In this document: piece after piece, positions 25,468 to 33,381 of the stretch
Layout: every line of letters begins with the position of its first letter
Numbering within the stretch: position 1 is the first letter of the stretch
DNA from: an uncultured Parabacteroides sp.
Lineage (GTDB): Bacteria > Bacteroidota > Bacteroidia > Bacteroidales > Tannerellaceae
Assembly (NCBI RefSeq): GCF_902493135.1
Contig: NZ_CABUOD010000008.1
Location: 62,001-126,000, forward strand
Length of the DNA stretch: 64,000 nucleotides
Reading direction: 5' to 3'
Notes under the pieces: generated by a model
What the model saw: only the letters and a program-made list of their open reading frames with translations
What the model was told of the DNA's origin: nothing
Databases searched by the model: none
Made by a program: the position numbers and the translations under genes

Positions 25468-26238
25468 ATGAAGAATTCCAGAAGAGACTTCCTTAAAAAG
25501 GGAATGTTGGCAGGGGTCGGCGCCCTGATGATCCCGGAGATCGCAAAAGCCGCTGTAAAGGAAAATACATCCGTGCATGCTCCGAAGATTAATCTGAAAA
25601 AAGATTGTGTGATCCTGTTCCAGGGAGATTCCATCACGGACTGCGGCCGCGACAAGAATAGTAACCGTTGCAATACGATGGAACAGTTCGGTAGCGGCTA
25701 TGTGCTCTTTACCGCTACGCAGTTGTTGGAAAGGAAAGCGGCGTTGCAGCCAAAGGTTTACAATCGCGGTATCAGTGGTAATAAGGTCTATCAGCTTCGT
25801 GAACGCTGGGAGATCGACTGCCTGGCTTTTCAACCGGATGTCCTGAGTATCCTGATCGGTGTGAATGATTATTGGCATACGTTGACGCATGGTTATAAAG
25901 GAACGGTCGAGACATACGAAAACGATCTGCGTGCCTTGTTGAAGTATACGAAAGAGAAACTCCCGAATACGCAAATAGTCCTTTGCGAACCTTTCACTTT
26001 GCGTGACGGGGCGGCTATAGAAGATTCCAAATGGTATCCGATGTTCGATGAATTCCGCAAGTCCGCCCGTAAACTGTCGGAGGAATTCAATACCGTATTC
26101 GTGCCCTTCCAGTCAGGATTCGATGCTGCGGTGAAGCTGGCTCCGGCACGTTATTGGTCGAATGACGGTGTACATCCCGATTTGCCCGGTCGCCAGTTGA
26201 TGGCAAACATGTGGATGGAAGCGACTGGATTAAAGTAA
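25468..26238 (+). CDS. Tat-exported SGNH/GDSL hydrolase
   Basis: Probable periplasmic or surface esterase of 256 residues. The N-terminus carries a twin-arginine signal (NSRRDFLKKG, residues 3-12, followed by a hydrophobic stretch to about 28), so it is exported folded. SGNH blocks: GDSIT with nucleophile Ser55, block II Gly in RGISGNKV, block III GVND at about 133, and DGVHP with the catalytic Asp and His near residue 238. Such proteins deacylate sugars or lipids; nothing in the context defines the substrate. The tRNA genes follow 100 nt downstream. Confidence 0.9.
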   Translation: MKNSRRDFLKKGMLAGVGALMIPEIAKAAVKENTSVHAPKINLKKDCVILFQGDSITDCGRDKNSNRCNTMEQFGSGYVLFTATQLLERKAALQPKVYNRGISGNKVYQLRERWEIDCLAFQPDVLSILIGVNDYWHTLTHGYKGTVETYENDLRALLKYTKEKLPNTQIVLCEPFTLRDGAAIEDSKWYPMFDEFRKSARKLSEEFNTVFVPFQSGFDAAVKLAPARYWSNDGVHPDLPGRQLMANMWMEATGLK

Positions 26239-26296
26239 GATATGATTTTGGGCGGGTGCAGACTGTAAAAATAGAGCAAAAAAAGTGCAGTCAGGT

Positions 26297-26327
26297 TTTG
26301 GAAAATAAAAAAATACCTCTATCTTTG
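26297..26327 (+). promoter_or_regulatory. Promoter of the tRNA operon
   Basis: TTTG (26297-26300) and TATCTTTG (26320-26327) at 19-nt spacing, a full Bacteroides-type housekeeping promoter, 12 nt before the first tRNA. Confidence 0.7.
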
Positions 26328-26338
26328 CACCCGTTATC

Positions 26339-26414
26339 GCGGAAGTAGCTCAGTTGGTAGAGCATAACCTTGCCAAGGTTAGGGTCGCGGGTTCGAGTCC
26401 CGTCTTCCGCTCCA
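26339..26414 (+). tRNA. tRNA-Gly (GCC)
   Basis: Cloverleaf read by eye: acceptor GCGGAAG pairs with CTTCCGC, anticodon stem TAACC/GGTTA with loop TTGCCAA, anticodon GCC at 26372-26374, T-arm GCGGG-TTCGAGT-CCCGT. CCA is encoded (26412-26414). Confidence 0.95.
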
Positions 26415-26466
26415 ATCGGTAACAGAAGGCGGTATGAGGCCGCTTTTTTTAATGTACTGAAGAAAG

Positions 26467-26548
26467 GCCCAGGTGGCGGAATTGGTAGACGCGCACGTTT
26501 CAGGTGCGTGTGTCGAGAGGCATGCAGGTTCGAGTCCTGTTCTGGGCA
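26467..26548 (+). tRNA. tRNA-Leu (CAG)
   Basis: Class II tRNA with a variable arm. Acceptor GCCCAGG pairs with TCTGGGC, anticodon stem CACGT/GCGTG with loop TTCAGGT, anticodon CAG; T-arm GCAGG-TTCGAGT-CCTGT. CCA is not encoded in full. Confidence 0.93.
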
Positions 26549-26557
26549 CCCTTTCTC

Positions 26558-26641
26558 GCGCAGGTGGTGGAATTGGTAGACACGCTACTTTGAGGGGGTA
26601 GTGCCGGTTACGGCGTGTGAGTTCAAGTCTCATCCTGCGTA
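26558..26641 (+). tRNA. tRNA-Leu (GAG)
   Basis: Class II tRNA only 9 nt after the previous one. Acceptor GCGCAGG pairs with CCTGCGT (terminal G-U), anticodon stem CTACT/GGTAG with loop TTGAGGG, anticodon GAG; T-arm with TTCAAGT. CCA is not encoded. Confidence 0.92.
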
Positions 26642-26760
26642 CACAGATAGTCCATATAGTTAGTTTCAAAAGCTGATTATATGGACTATTTTGTTTTTGT
26701 ACTCTTCTCATATTCCTGTCCGGGGATGTCCATTGCTATGGAATCCATGTTTTACTGGAA

Positions 26761-26797
26761 TAAAAAACCTCATCCGCATTCACATGTAGATGAGGTT
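26761..26797 (-). terminator. Terminator-like hairpin downstream of the permease gene
   Basis: Perfect 9-bp stem AACCTCATC (26766-26774) and GATGAGGTT (26789-26797); on the minus strand it is followed by a T-run, so it can end permease transcription. It may also stop read-through from the tRNA operon. The rest of 26642-26964 holds only an imperfect palindrome around 26877-26895. Confidence 0.55.
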
Positions 26798-26964
26798 GTT
26801 CCAAATCAGTTTATATGAAAACAAACTGAAGTTGACTAATACCTTAAACTTAGGAATAGTTTGTTTAATTAATGTGAGTTCTACACTGTAGAACCGTTTC
26901 TGCAAATTTATATATCTTTTTGTTATTATACAAGCTGTGCCCGTCTGAGATCAATAAAAAATGA

Positions 26965-28620
26965 TTAAAAAACTTTAGTCGTTTGCTTCCATATCCGGAC
27001 CATATAAAAGGCCAGATGCGTAAAGGCGAAAACAAAAGAGAGGATCAGCAGGACTTTACTTTCTTCCCAACCGACGGTTTGCTGATGCCAAAGTCCTGTG
27101 ATCACACAAAGGATGGCAAGGACGATCCCGATCATATTCAGCGCCAGATGACCGCGGCGGTTGGCCTGATTGTATTCTAACTTGCTGTGCTTGATGCCGT
27201 AGCCTGCATAAATATCCAGCCCGATCAACATCCACAGCACCAGTCGTATCCAAGTGTCGGCAGGTAAGAAAAGCATCATGCACAGGCAAGTGATGATTCC
27301 GGCCACCGGAACGAACGGGACGAGCGGGGTTTTGAAAGCGCGATGTACATCGGGCATTGTCTTCCTGACCACAAGCACACCGGCACAAACCAGCGTAAAG
27401 GCGAAAAGGGTTCCGATACTGGTCATTTCGCCTGCCAGGCGTGCCGGAACGAAAGCTGCCAGCAGACCGACAAGCACCATGAACAACAGGTTGCTACGGG
27501 CGGGTGTCCTGAACTTTTCGTTGATATGCGAAAAGAACGGAGGCAACAACCCGTCGTGGCTCATGCTGAGGAAAACGCGGCTCTGCCCTAACAGCGTCAC
27601 CATGATGACTGAGCAGTATCCGAATAGGATGGCAAGGACGATTGCCTTATTCATCCAAGGGTAATCCGGATGAAGCACGCCCGAAGCATCTGCTTCTCCC
27701 ATGTGTTCGATCGCAATTGCCACGGGAGCGATTCCCTGTTGGCCGCCAAATTCGGAATAATGGGCTACGCCCGTCATGACGTGGGCGAACAACATATATA
27801 ACAGGGTACATACGAGCAATGAGACGAGTATTCCGATCGGCATGTCCCTTTTGGGGTTCTTGGCTTCCTGGGCTGCCGTACTGACTGCATCGAAACCTAA
27901 GAAAGCGAAGAATACGATGGCCGCTCCGCGCAGGACACCCGATAGCCCGTATTCGCCTAACGTGCCGGTGTTTGCCGGAATATAAGGCGTGTAGTTGTCC
28001 GTATTAATATATTTCCATCCTAAAAAGACGAATACCAGGACGACCGACACTTTCAGGAAGACGATGATCCCGTTAAAGATGGAACTTCCTTCCGTCCCGC
28101 GGATCAGGAAGACACTCATCAGGACAACGATCAGGAATGCCGGGATATTGACAATCCCGCCATCCCAGGGGCAGGCTGTGAAAGCGGTCGGCAGGTCGAT
28201 TCCGAGCCCTTCTAAAAAGACGACGAGATAACGGCTCCAACTGATGCTGACCGTCGTTGCGGCAACCGTATATTCTAAGACCAAATCCCACCCGATAATC
28301 CAGGCGATCAGTTCGCCCATCGTCGCGTATGAGTATGTATAGGCGCTTCCGGCAACCGGAATCATCGAAGCAAACTCGGCATAACAAAGTCCGGCAAAGC
28401 AACATCCGATTGCAGCGATGGCAAATGAGAGTGTAATGGCCGGTCCTGTATATCCGGCGGCGACTGTTCCGGTTATGGAGAAAAGGCCGGCTCCGATAAT
28501 GACCCCCACACCGAGTGCGACCAGGCTCCAGGGACCTAATACCCGTTTTAATGATTTACTTCCCGTTTGATTGGCTTCGGCCTGCAAGGCCTCCAAAGGC
28601 TTTTTAATGAATAATCCCAT
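26965..28620 (-). CDS. APC-family amino acid permease (cationic amino acid transporter-like)
   Basis: Inner-membrane amino acid transporter of 551 residues with about 14 hydrophobic segments. The N-terminal SLVALGVGVIIGAGLFSITG is the APC signature with the unwound first helix (GAGLF), followed by AGLCYAEFASMIPVAGSAYTYSY and ELIAWIIGWDLVLEYTVAA. FFAFLGFDAVSTAAQEAKNP is the conserved sixth-helix block. Length and helix count match the CAT subfamily. The specific amino acid is not evident. A good promoter precedes it and it appears to be a single-gene unit. Confidence 0.92.
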   Translation of the reverse strand: MGLFIKKPLEALQAEANQTGSKSLKRVLGPWSLVALGVGVIIGAGLFSITGTVAAGYTGPAITLSFAIAAIGCCFAGLCYAEFASMIPVAGSAYTYSYATMGELIAWIIGWDLVLEYTVAATTVSISWSRYLVVFLEGLGIDLPTAFTACPWDGGIVNIPAFLIVVLMSVFLIRGTEGSSIFNGIIVFLKVSVVLVFVFLGWKYINTDNYTPYIPANTGTLGEYGLSGVLRGAAIVFFAFLGFDAVSTAAQEAKNPKRDMPIGILVSLLVCTLLYMLFAHVMTGVAHYSEFGGQQGIAPVAIAIEHMGEADASGVLHPDYPWMNKAIVLAILFGYCSVIMVTLLGQSRVFLSMSHDGLLPPFFSHINEKFRTPARSNLLFMVLVGLLAAFVPARLAGEMTSIGTLFAFTLVCAGVLVVRKTMPDVHRAFKTPLVPFVPVAGIITCLCMMLFLPADTWIRLVLWMLIGLDIYAGYGIKHSKLEYNQANRRGHLALNMIGIVLAILCVITGLWHQQTVGWEESKVLLILSFVFAFTHLAFYMVRIWKQTTKVF

Positions 28621-28651
28621 CGTCTATTTGTGCAAGTTTATAAATTCAGCA

Positions 28652-28683
28652 CAAAGGTAGGGATTGCCCGGATGATATACAAA
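28652..28683 (-). promoter_or_regulatory. Promoter of the amino acid permease gene
   Basis: On the minus strand TTTG (28680-28683) and TACCTTTG (28652-28659) with 20-nt spacing, 31 nt before the start codon: a full Bacteroides-type promoter. Confidence 0.65.
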
Positions 28684-28685
28684 TG

Positions 28686-29420
28686 CTAATTATGGATAGG
28701 CAACCGCCTCCATACAAAACCGGGAATCAACTTCCAGAAGAAGACCAGAACAGCATATTTCCAGTCGATTACAACGCAGCGTTTCTTCCGTTCGATCGCT
28801 TTTACTATTTTCCGGGCAACATATTGCGGAGACATCAGCATCGGGTATTGATCATTTTTCAACAGATCGGTCTTTACAAATCCGGGGCGGATATCCGTGA
28901 ATACGATCGGGAGCTTTTCCATCCGTGCCAGCTGGTCGAGTGCTTCGATATAAGTATTCTGGTAACGCTTGGTTGCGGAATAGGAGGGAGCGGCTCCCAA
29001 TCCCTTTGTCCCGGCGATGGAACTGATCACGGCTAATTGGCCGCCGCCCTGCCTTTTGAAGTAATCGTATGCGGTAACGACCATTCGGGTGAAGCCGACC
29101 GTATTTGTCTGGACCGTAGATAGTTCAATATCTGGATCCAGATTCCGGTTCTGGCTGCCGACGCCTGAACTCAGAAGGAAGACATCCATCCCGCCGACTT
29201 TCCGTATCAACTCCTCCAGTTTTTGCGGAGCATCCGGGCTGGTTACGTCTATTTGTGCCGTTTCGATCCGGTCGGGCGCTTCCGACCGGATTTTTGCGAG
29301 CAGTTCCGTGCGCCGTCCGGCAATCCCGATCCGCCATCCCTGCTTACGGTATAGTTGAGCGATCTCGTATCCGATGCCGGAAGTGGCTCCGATGATAATG
29401 ATTCTTTTTGCTGATGCCAT
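28686..29420 (-). CDS. Short-chain dehydrogenase/reductase
   Basis: NAD(P)-dependent oxidoreductase of 244 residues. The cofactor motif GATSGIG is at residues 11-17, with IGIAGRR after beta-strand 2 (two Arg suggest NADP preference), then the structural LLSSGVG in place of NNAG, catalytic Ser in VISSIAG and Tyr/Lys in PSYSATKRYQ, with DIRPGFVKTDL after it. The C-terminus ends in a hydrophobic segment (AVLVFFWKLIPGFVW), so it may sit at the membrane. Substrate unknown; no helpful neighbours. Confidence 0.9.
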   Translation of the reverse strand: MASAKRIIIIGATSGIGYEIAQLYRKQGWRIGIAGRRTELLAKIRSEAPDRIETAQIDVTSPDAPQKLEELIRKVGGMDVFLLSSGVGSQNRNLDPDIELSTVQTNTVGFTRMVVTAYDYFKRQGGGQLAVISSIAGTKGLGAAPSYSATKRYQNTYIEALDQLARMEKLPIVFTDIRPGFVKTDLLKNDQYPMLMSPQYVARKIVKAIERKKRCVVIDWKYAVLVFFWKLIPGFVWRRLPIHN

Positions 29421-29442
29421 GCTAAATGGTGATTTAAATACG

Positions 29443-29481
29443 CAAATATACGATTTCTTTCGTACGAAAGTCCTATCTTCG
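29443..29481. promoter_or_regulatory. Divergent promoter region with a perfect 14-bp palindrome
   Basis: Minus-strand TATATTTG at 29443-29450 serves the SDR gene; plus-strand TATCTTCG at 29474-29481 (one base off TAnnTTTG) can serve the receptor gene. Between them lies CTTTCGTACGAAAG (29457-29470), a perfect palindrome placed as an operator for both. Confidence 0.5.
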
Positions 29482-29509
29482 TAGCGTTGTTAACAAACCA
29501 ATGTAGGAA

Positions 29510-31927
29510 ATGAAGAAGTGTTTTTGTCTCATGTTGACCTTGTTGTGCATTAGCTATTCCGTCATGGCGGCTCCGGGCTTCCGTATAAAAGGGAAAATAG
29601 TCGATGCCAATAACAGCCAACCGATTGATTTTGCCGATGTCCTCCTTTTTCGTGAAGGAGACGTCAATCCTGTGTTTCATGCCTTGCCCGACCCCGACGG
29701 TACGTTTCGTATTGCAGATGTGAAAGATGGAAAGTATAACCTTTTGGTGCGCTTGGTCGGCTACGATCTGTATAACCGCCCCGGTATTGTTTTGGATGCT
29801 GTTTCGAAAGCAGTAGATTTGGGAACGATCGCCATGAAGCCCTTGGAAGTGGGATTGGCTGAAGTCGAAGTCGTGGCACAGAAAAAGCAAGTGATTTATA
29901 AACTGGACAAAAAGGTAATCGAAGCCTCTTCGAACCTGCTTGCCGGAGGCGGATCGGCTGTCGATATCCTGGAGAATACGCCCTCCATACGTGTGGATGC
30001 CGAAGGAGAGGTCAGTTTCCGCGGAAGTACCGGTTTCACGGTCTATGTAGATGGCAAACCGAGTGTGTTCAGCGGTACGCAGGCTTTGGAGCAGATCCCC
30101 GCGGGACATATCGAGAATATAGAGATCATCACCACGCCTTCAGCCCGCCACGATACGGGAGGTGATGTCGGGATCATCAATATCGTAACAAAGAAACACG
30201 CCCAGCATGGTTTTAGCGGTATGGTGAACCTGACGGGAAGTACGGTCCTGTCGCGTGGGGTGGATTTCCTTGTGTCCCAGCAGAACAAAGCATCGCGCTG
30301 GTATTTGGGCGGTGTGTGGAGTGATCGCCTGCGCAAGAGTGATTTCGATCAGGAGAAGACGACTATTATCTCAGACACGGCAACGACCTCCCATTCCAAC
30401 GGACCGCGTAAAAGCAACAATTTCAACTATTCGATGAAGGCGGGCTGGATGTACACATTGCCCCATACCACCTTGAATGCCGACCTGGAAGGCGGTTATG
30501 GCGGGCGTACGCGCAACGGTGACCTGGATTATAAGGAAAAGCGCCTGGCAGGCGGGGTTGCTTTCGGTGAAGGCGATTATTATAGCCGTGACGATTACGA
30601 TCTGCATGAAACCTATTTCCAGGGAACGATCGGTTTCGATCATAAATTCGACGATAAGGGACATCAGCTGACAGGCAGTTTCTACCTGAAGTACGGAGGA
30701 GATGCGATGGAATATTTCCAAAGTGACCTTTTTAATAAGGATAACGAGCGTGAAAAGGGGCATCGTGCCTGGGAAGCCGAACATCGCTGGACGGTACGGG
30801 GCAACCTGGACTATATTTATCCGTACAGCAAGACGGGGCGGATCGAAGGCGGTTACCAATATTTCTCTTATCTGGAAGACGGCGACTACACGATGCATTT
30901 CTGGGACCCGGTGAAGAAAGAGTTTTATAACCGGGACGATATCTATAACACATTCTATTTCCAGCATGGCATCAATTCGGTTTATGCAATCGTTGCCGAC
31001 AGCTATAAATCGTTCGATTTCCAGGCTGGCGTGCGGGGCGAGCATACGCATCGTGTCCTGCGGAGTTCGATTCCGGGCAAGGACCGTACATACAACAAGT
31101 TCGAGTTTTTCCCTTCCCTCCATTTAGGCTATACGTTCCCGAAGGAGCATAAGCTATTGGCGTCCTATTCGCGCCGTATCACTCGTCCGGAACTCTTTTT
31201 CATGGAGCCGTATATCACCTATCGGGATTTTTATTCGGCCGAGATCGGTAATCCGGATATCCGTTCGGAATATATCAATTCGTTCGAGTTGAACTATAAG
31301 AAGAATATCGGCGAGCATACGGTTTCAGCTACGGTGTTCCATCGGAGCCGCAAAGATAAGATCGAACGTTTGCGTGTCCCTTACGAGGCCGGTGTGACAC
31401 TGGATTCGATGGCGAATGTCGGACACGACTATTCGACCGGCATCGAACTGAGCGGACAGGTACAGCTTACCCGCTGGTGGAATGTGAACCTGAACGGCAG
31501 CCTGTATCATTATAAGGTAAAGAACCAGTATAAAACCGGCGGTGAAAATGAGACAAGTACGAACTACGATGTTATGTGGAACAACTCTTTCGATGTCTTT
31601 AAATATACCCGCATCCAGGTGGACGGCAACTTTGTCGGACCGTCTGTCACGACCCAGGGGCGTACGGATGCTTTCTGGTACGTGAATCTCGCTGTTCGCC
31701 AGCAGTTGATGAACCGCAAGTTGGCGGCAACGCTTTCGTTCCGGGATGTCTTCAATTCGGCCCGTTATGTAAGTAAGATCATCACATCCGACTTGCAATC
31801 CATCACGCGGATTCGCCCCAGCTATCCGCTCATTACGCTTACGCTCAGTTATACGTTCAATAACTTCAAGGTCAAGAGCTCCCAGAAAAAGGAAGATCAT
31901 GATTTGTTTGAAGGAACGAACCACTAA
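29510..31927 (+). CDS. Outer-membrane receptor with carboxypeptidase-regulatory-like domain (OMP_b-brl_3-like)
   Basis: TonB-dependent-receptor-like protein of 805 residues. It has a signal peptide (MKKCFCLMLTLLCISYSVMA), a carboxypeptidase-regulatory-like beta-sandwich at about 25-110 (FRIKGKIVDANNSQPIDFAD), then a plug-like domain (VDILENTPSIRVDAEGEVSFRG, TVYVDGKPS, IENIEIITTPSARHD, GIINIVTKK) and a long barrel containing LLASYSRRITRPE. This arrangement is common in Bacteroidetes receptors outside the SusC family. No partner lipoprotein or sigma/anti-sigma gene adjoins; the ECF sigma gene 74 nt downstream has its own promoter. Ligand unknown. Confidence 0.88.
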   Translation: MKKCFCLMLTLLCISYSVMAAPGFRIKGKIVDANNSQPIDFADVLLFREGDVNPVFHALPDPDGTFRIADVKDGKYNLLVRLVGYDLYNRPGIVLDAVSKAVDLGTIAMKPLEVGLAEVEVVAQKKQVIYKLDKKVIEASSNLLAGGGSAVDILENTPSIRVDAEGEVSFRGSTGFTVYVDGKPSVFSGTQALEQIPAGHIENIEIITTPSARHDTGGDVGIINIVTKKHAQHGFSGMVNLTGSTVLSRGVDFLVSQQNKASRWYLGGVWSDRLRKSDFDQEKTTIISDTATTSHSNGPRKSNNFNYSMKAGWMYTLPHTTLNADLEGGYGGRTRNGDLDYKEKRLAGGVAFGEGDYYSRDDYDLHETYFQGTIGFDHKFDDKGHQLTGSFYLKYGGDAMEYFQSDLFNKDNEREKGHRAWEAEHRWTVRGNLDYIYPYSKTGRIEGGYQYFSYLEDGDYTMHFWDPVKKEFYNRDDIYNTFYFQHGINSVYAIVADSYKSFDFQAGVRGEHTHRVLRSSIPGKDRTYNKFEFFPSLHLGYTFPKEHKLLASYSRRITRPELFFMEPYITYRDFYSAEIGNPDIRSEYINSFELNYKKNIGEHTVSATVFHRSRKDKIERLRVPYEAGVTLDSMANVGHDYSTGIELSGQVQLTRWWNVNLNGSLYHYKVKNQYKTGGENETSTNYDVMWNNSFDVFKYTRIQVDGNFVGPSVTTQGRTDAFWYVNLAVRQQLMNRKLAATLSFRDVFNSARYVSKIITSDLQSITRIRPSYPLITLTLSYTFNNFKVKSSQKKEDHDLFEGTNH

Positions 31928-31975
31928 ATGAATGGAAAATTGAGAATTGAAAATGAAAAAATAAGAAAAATTTGT

Positions 31976-31983
31976 TACGTTTG
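31976..31983 (+). promoter_or_regulatory. -7 element for the ECF sigma gene
   Basis: TACGTTTG, exact TAnnTTTG, 18 nt before the sigma-factor start codon. No -33 TTTG at the usual distance. Confidence 0.4.
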
Positions 31984-32001
31984 TATCCTATTTAAAGGAA
32001 T

Positions 32002-32544
32002 ATGGAAGAACGGGAACTGATATTACTATTGAAGCAGAGCAGTAAAGACGCGTTTACTGCTCTGTATAAGCAATACTGGAAACAGGTCTATAATTTCAGT
32101 CGCCTCTATCTGACCGGTGCCGATGCAGCCGAAGAAGTAGTGCAGGAGGTCTTTATCAAAATATGGGAAACGCGTGAATTTCTTCGTGAAGACGACCATT
32201 TTAAAGGCTTGCTGTTCATTATTACCCGGAATCTGATCTTTAACCGGCACCGTAAAAATGTGAATGAAGATTTCTACAAAGTCACGGTTCTTGCTGCATT
32301 GGAAGAACCGTATGACGTGGAAGAAGAGATTGACGCCCACAATCTCCAGGAGTACATAGACCGTCTGATCGACGAATTACCGCCGCGCCGCCGTGAAATT
32401 TTCAATTTAAGTCGTAAGGAACAAAAGAGCTACAAAGAAATAGCCCTCCTGTTGAATATTTCAGAAAAAACAGTCGAAAACCAAATCAGCGAAGCTCTCA
32501 AATACTTGAAGAAGAATATAACATTGCTACTTTTCTTTATCTGA
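32002..32544 (+). CDS. ECF RNA polymerase sigma factor
   Basis: Alternative sigma factor of 180 residues. Region 2 spans about 10-75 with EEVVQEVFIKIWETREFL; region 4 spans about 110-170 with LPPRRREIFNLSR and the helix-turn-helix KSYKEIALLLNISEKTVENQI. The hydrophobic end ITLLLFFI is typical for sigma factors paired with FecR-like proteins in Bacteroidetes. No FecR gene follows directly. The next one on this strand is at 44474, beyond an 11-kb accessory block, and I infer that the two once stood together. Two hairpins, one with a T-tract, end this unit. Confidence 0.92.
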   Translation: MEERELILLLKQSSKDAFTALYKQYWKQVYNFSRLYLTGADAAEEVVQEVFIKIWETREFLREDDHFKGLLFIITRNLIFNRHRKNVNEDFYKVTVLAALEEPYDVEEEIDAHNLQEYIDRLIDELPPRRREIFNLSRKEQKSYKEIALLLNISEKTVENQISEALKYLKKNITLLLFFI

Positions 32545-32654
32545 TTTAATGTATTCCATTTCCTATCCCTTATTGTCATTTATCTAAAAAAGTGATTGGT
32601 CCGAATCGAAACTACTACCGCATCTAATTCGATTTTCTACCCCTTCTAACTCAA

Positions 32655-32679
32655 ATTACCCGCAAGGGTAATATTTTTT
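32655..32679 (+). terminator. Intrinsic terminator after the ECF sigma gene
   Basis: Perfect 7-bp hairpin ATTACCC-GCAA-GGGTAAT (32655-32672) followed by six Ts. A second, longer hairpin follows at 32680-32722 (16 bp with a 3-nt bulge). Together they isolate the sigma gene from the peptide block. Confidence 0.75.
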
Positions 32680-32722
32680 AACAAACTACCGGTTTTTATA
32701 TTTTGCTAAAAACCAGTTTGTT
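32680..32722. repeat. Second hairpin downstream of the sigma gene
   Basis: Arms AACAAACT + GGTTTTTA (32680-32698, with an ACC bulge) and TAAAAACC + AGTTTGTT (32707-32722). A back-up terminator or the edge of the rearranged block. I see nothing else in 32545-32654 or 32723-32786. Confidence 0.5.
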
Positions 32723-32786
32723 ATTCGAAATATCCGTTTCATGGGGGGATATTGTCATATTTTTTATGAAATTTGTACGGTCAGGT

Positions 32787-33033
32787 GCTAAAAATAATCT
32801 GTTTTTTCCGGGATCGGATAGGGGAAAGGAGGTAACTTGTGTGTATTTATAAATATAAGTTGTTCTTTAGTTTAGAACTGATAATTTAATATTCTCATTA
32901 TGGAAAAATATAGTTTTGCTGGATTTGAATATTGTGGATTGAGTAATTTGGGAGATAATATTCAATCGATAGCGACAGAGTGCTTGTTGCTGGAAAAGAT
33001 TGGGATAGTGTAGAATGGAATCCGAAACCGATT
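32787..33033 (+). pseudogene. Decayed partial copy of the pyruvyltransferase-like gene and its leader
   Basis: Bases 32787-32899 repeat, with scattered changes, the leader at about 34699-34809. From the ATG at 32900 the sequence repeats the first 30-odd codons of the gene at 34810, then jumps at a shared GAAAAG to bases matching 35540-35572 near that gene's 3' end. The remaining reading frame is 37 codons and stops at 33011-33013. This is an internal deletion of roughly 0.63 kb between short matching sequences in a former second copy. No function expected from the protein; the leader copy may still act as a promoter for the peptide gene at 33127. Confidence 0.85.
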
Positions 33034-33126
33034 CGATTTAACATGAAAAATAAAATTATAGAAAATTTCCAATCAAGAAATTTTGATAAATAATATACAT
33101 ATGTTTAATATTTAAATTGGTAGGGT

Positions 33127-33381
33127 ATGAAGCGATTAAAAGAAATTAAAGTAAAGAAGCGGAATTGTGTATTATCTGCTGAAGAAATGAAACTTATTAT
33201 AGGTGGTAGAAAAAATGTTTGTTGGTTTGAATGTTATTGTACAGATAGAAGTAATTCTTTTGCGATAGAAACAGAACCTCCCTGTGAGGGAAATGCTCCT
33301 TGGGATCGTCAATATGAAAAATGTCCAAATACAGGGCTGGCAAATTGTCGTTTGATGGGTGAATATTATTCCCTTAGATAA
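33127..33381 (+). CDS. Cys-rich precursor peptide A with double-glycine leader
   Basis: Small protein of 84 residues, probably a ribosomally made natural-product precursor of the GG-Bacteroidales (TIGR04149-like) kind. The leader MKRLKEIKVKKRN...LSAEEMKLIIGG ends in Gly26-Gly27, a classic cleavage site for C39-type peptidases. The predicted 57-residue core starts Arg-Lys-Asn and contains six Cys (first three in NVCWFECYC), enough for three disulfides; one more Cys is in the leader (14). It overlaps the next gene by one base (TAATG). Peptides B and C share the leader pattern LSxxEMKxI. Codon use is AT-rich like the whole block. Activity unknown. Confidence 0.8.
   Translation: MKRLKEIKVKKRNCVLSAEEMKLIIGGRKNVCWFECYCTDRSNSFAIETEPPCEGNAPWDRQYEKCPNTGLANCRLMGEYYSLR

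Noticed and set aside
26339..26641. tRNA cluster as an integration site of a mobile island
   Set aside because: No integrase, no repeated tRNA 3' end nearby, and the following genes are ordinary; the accessory block begins 6 kb later.
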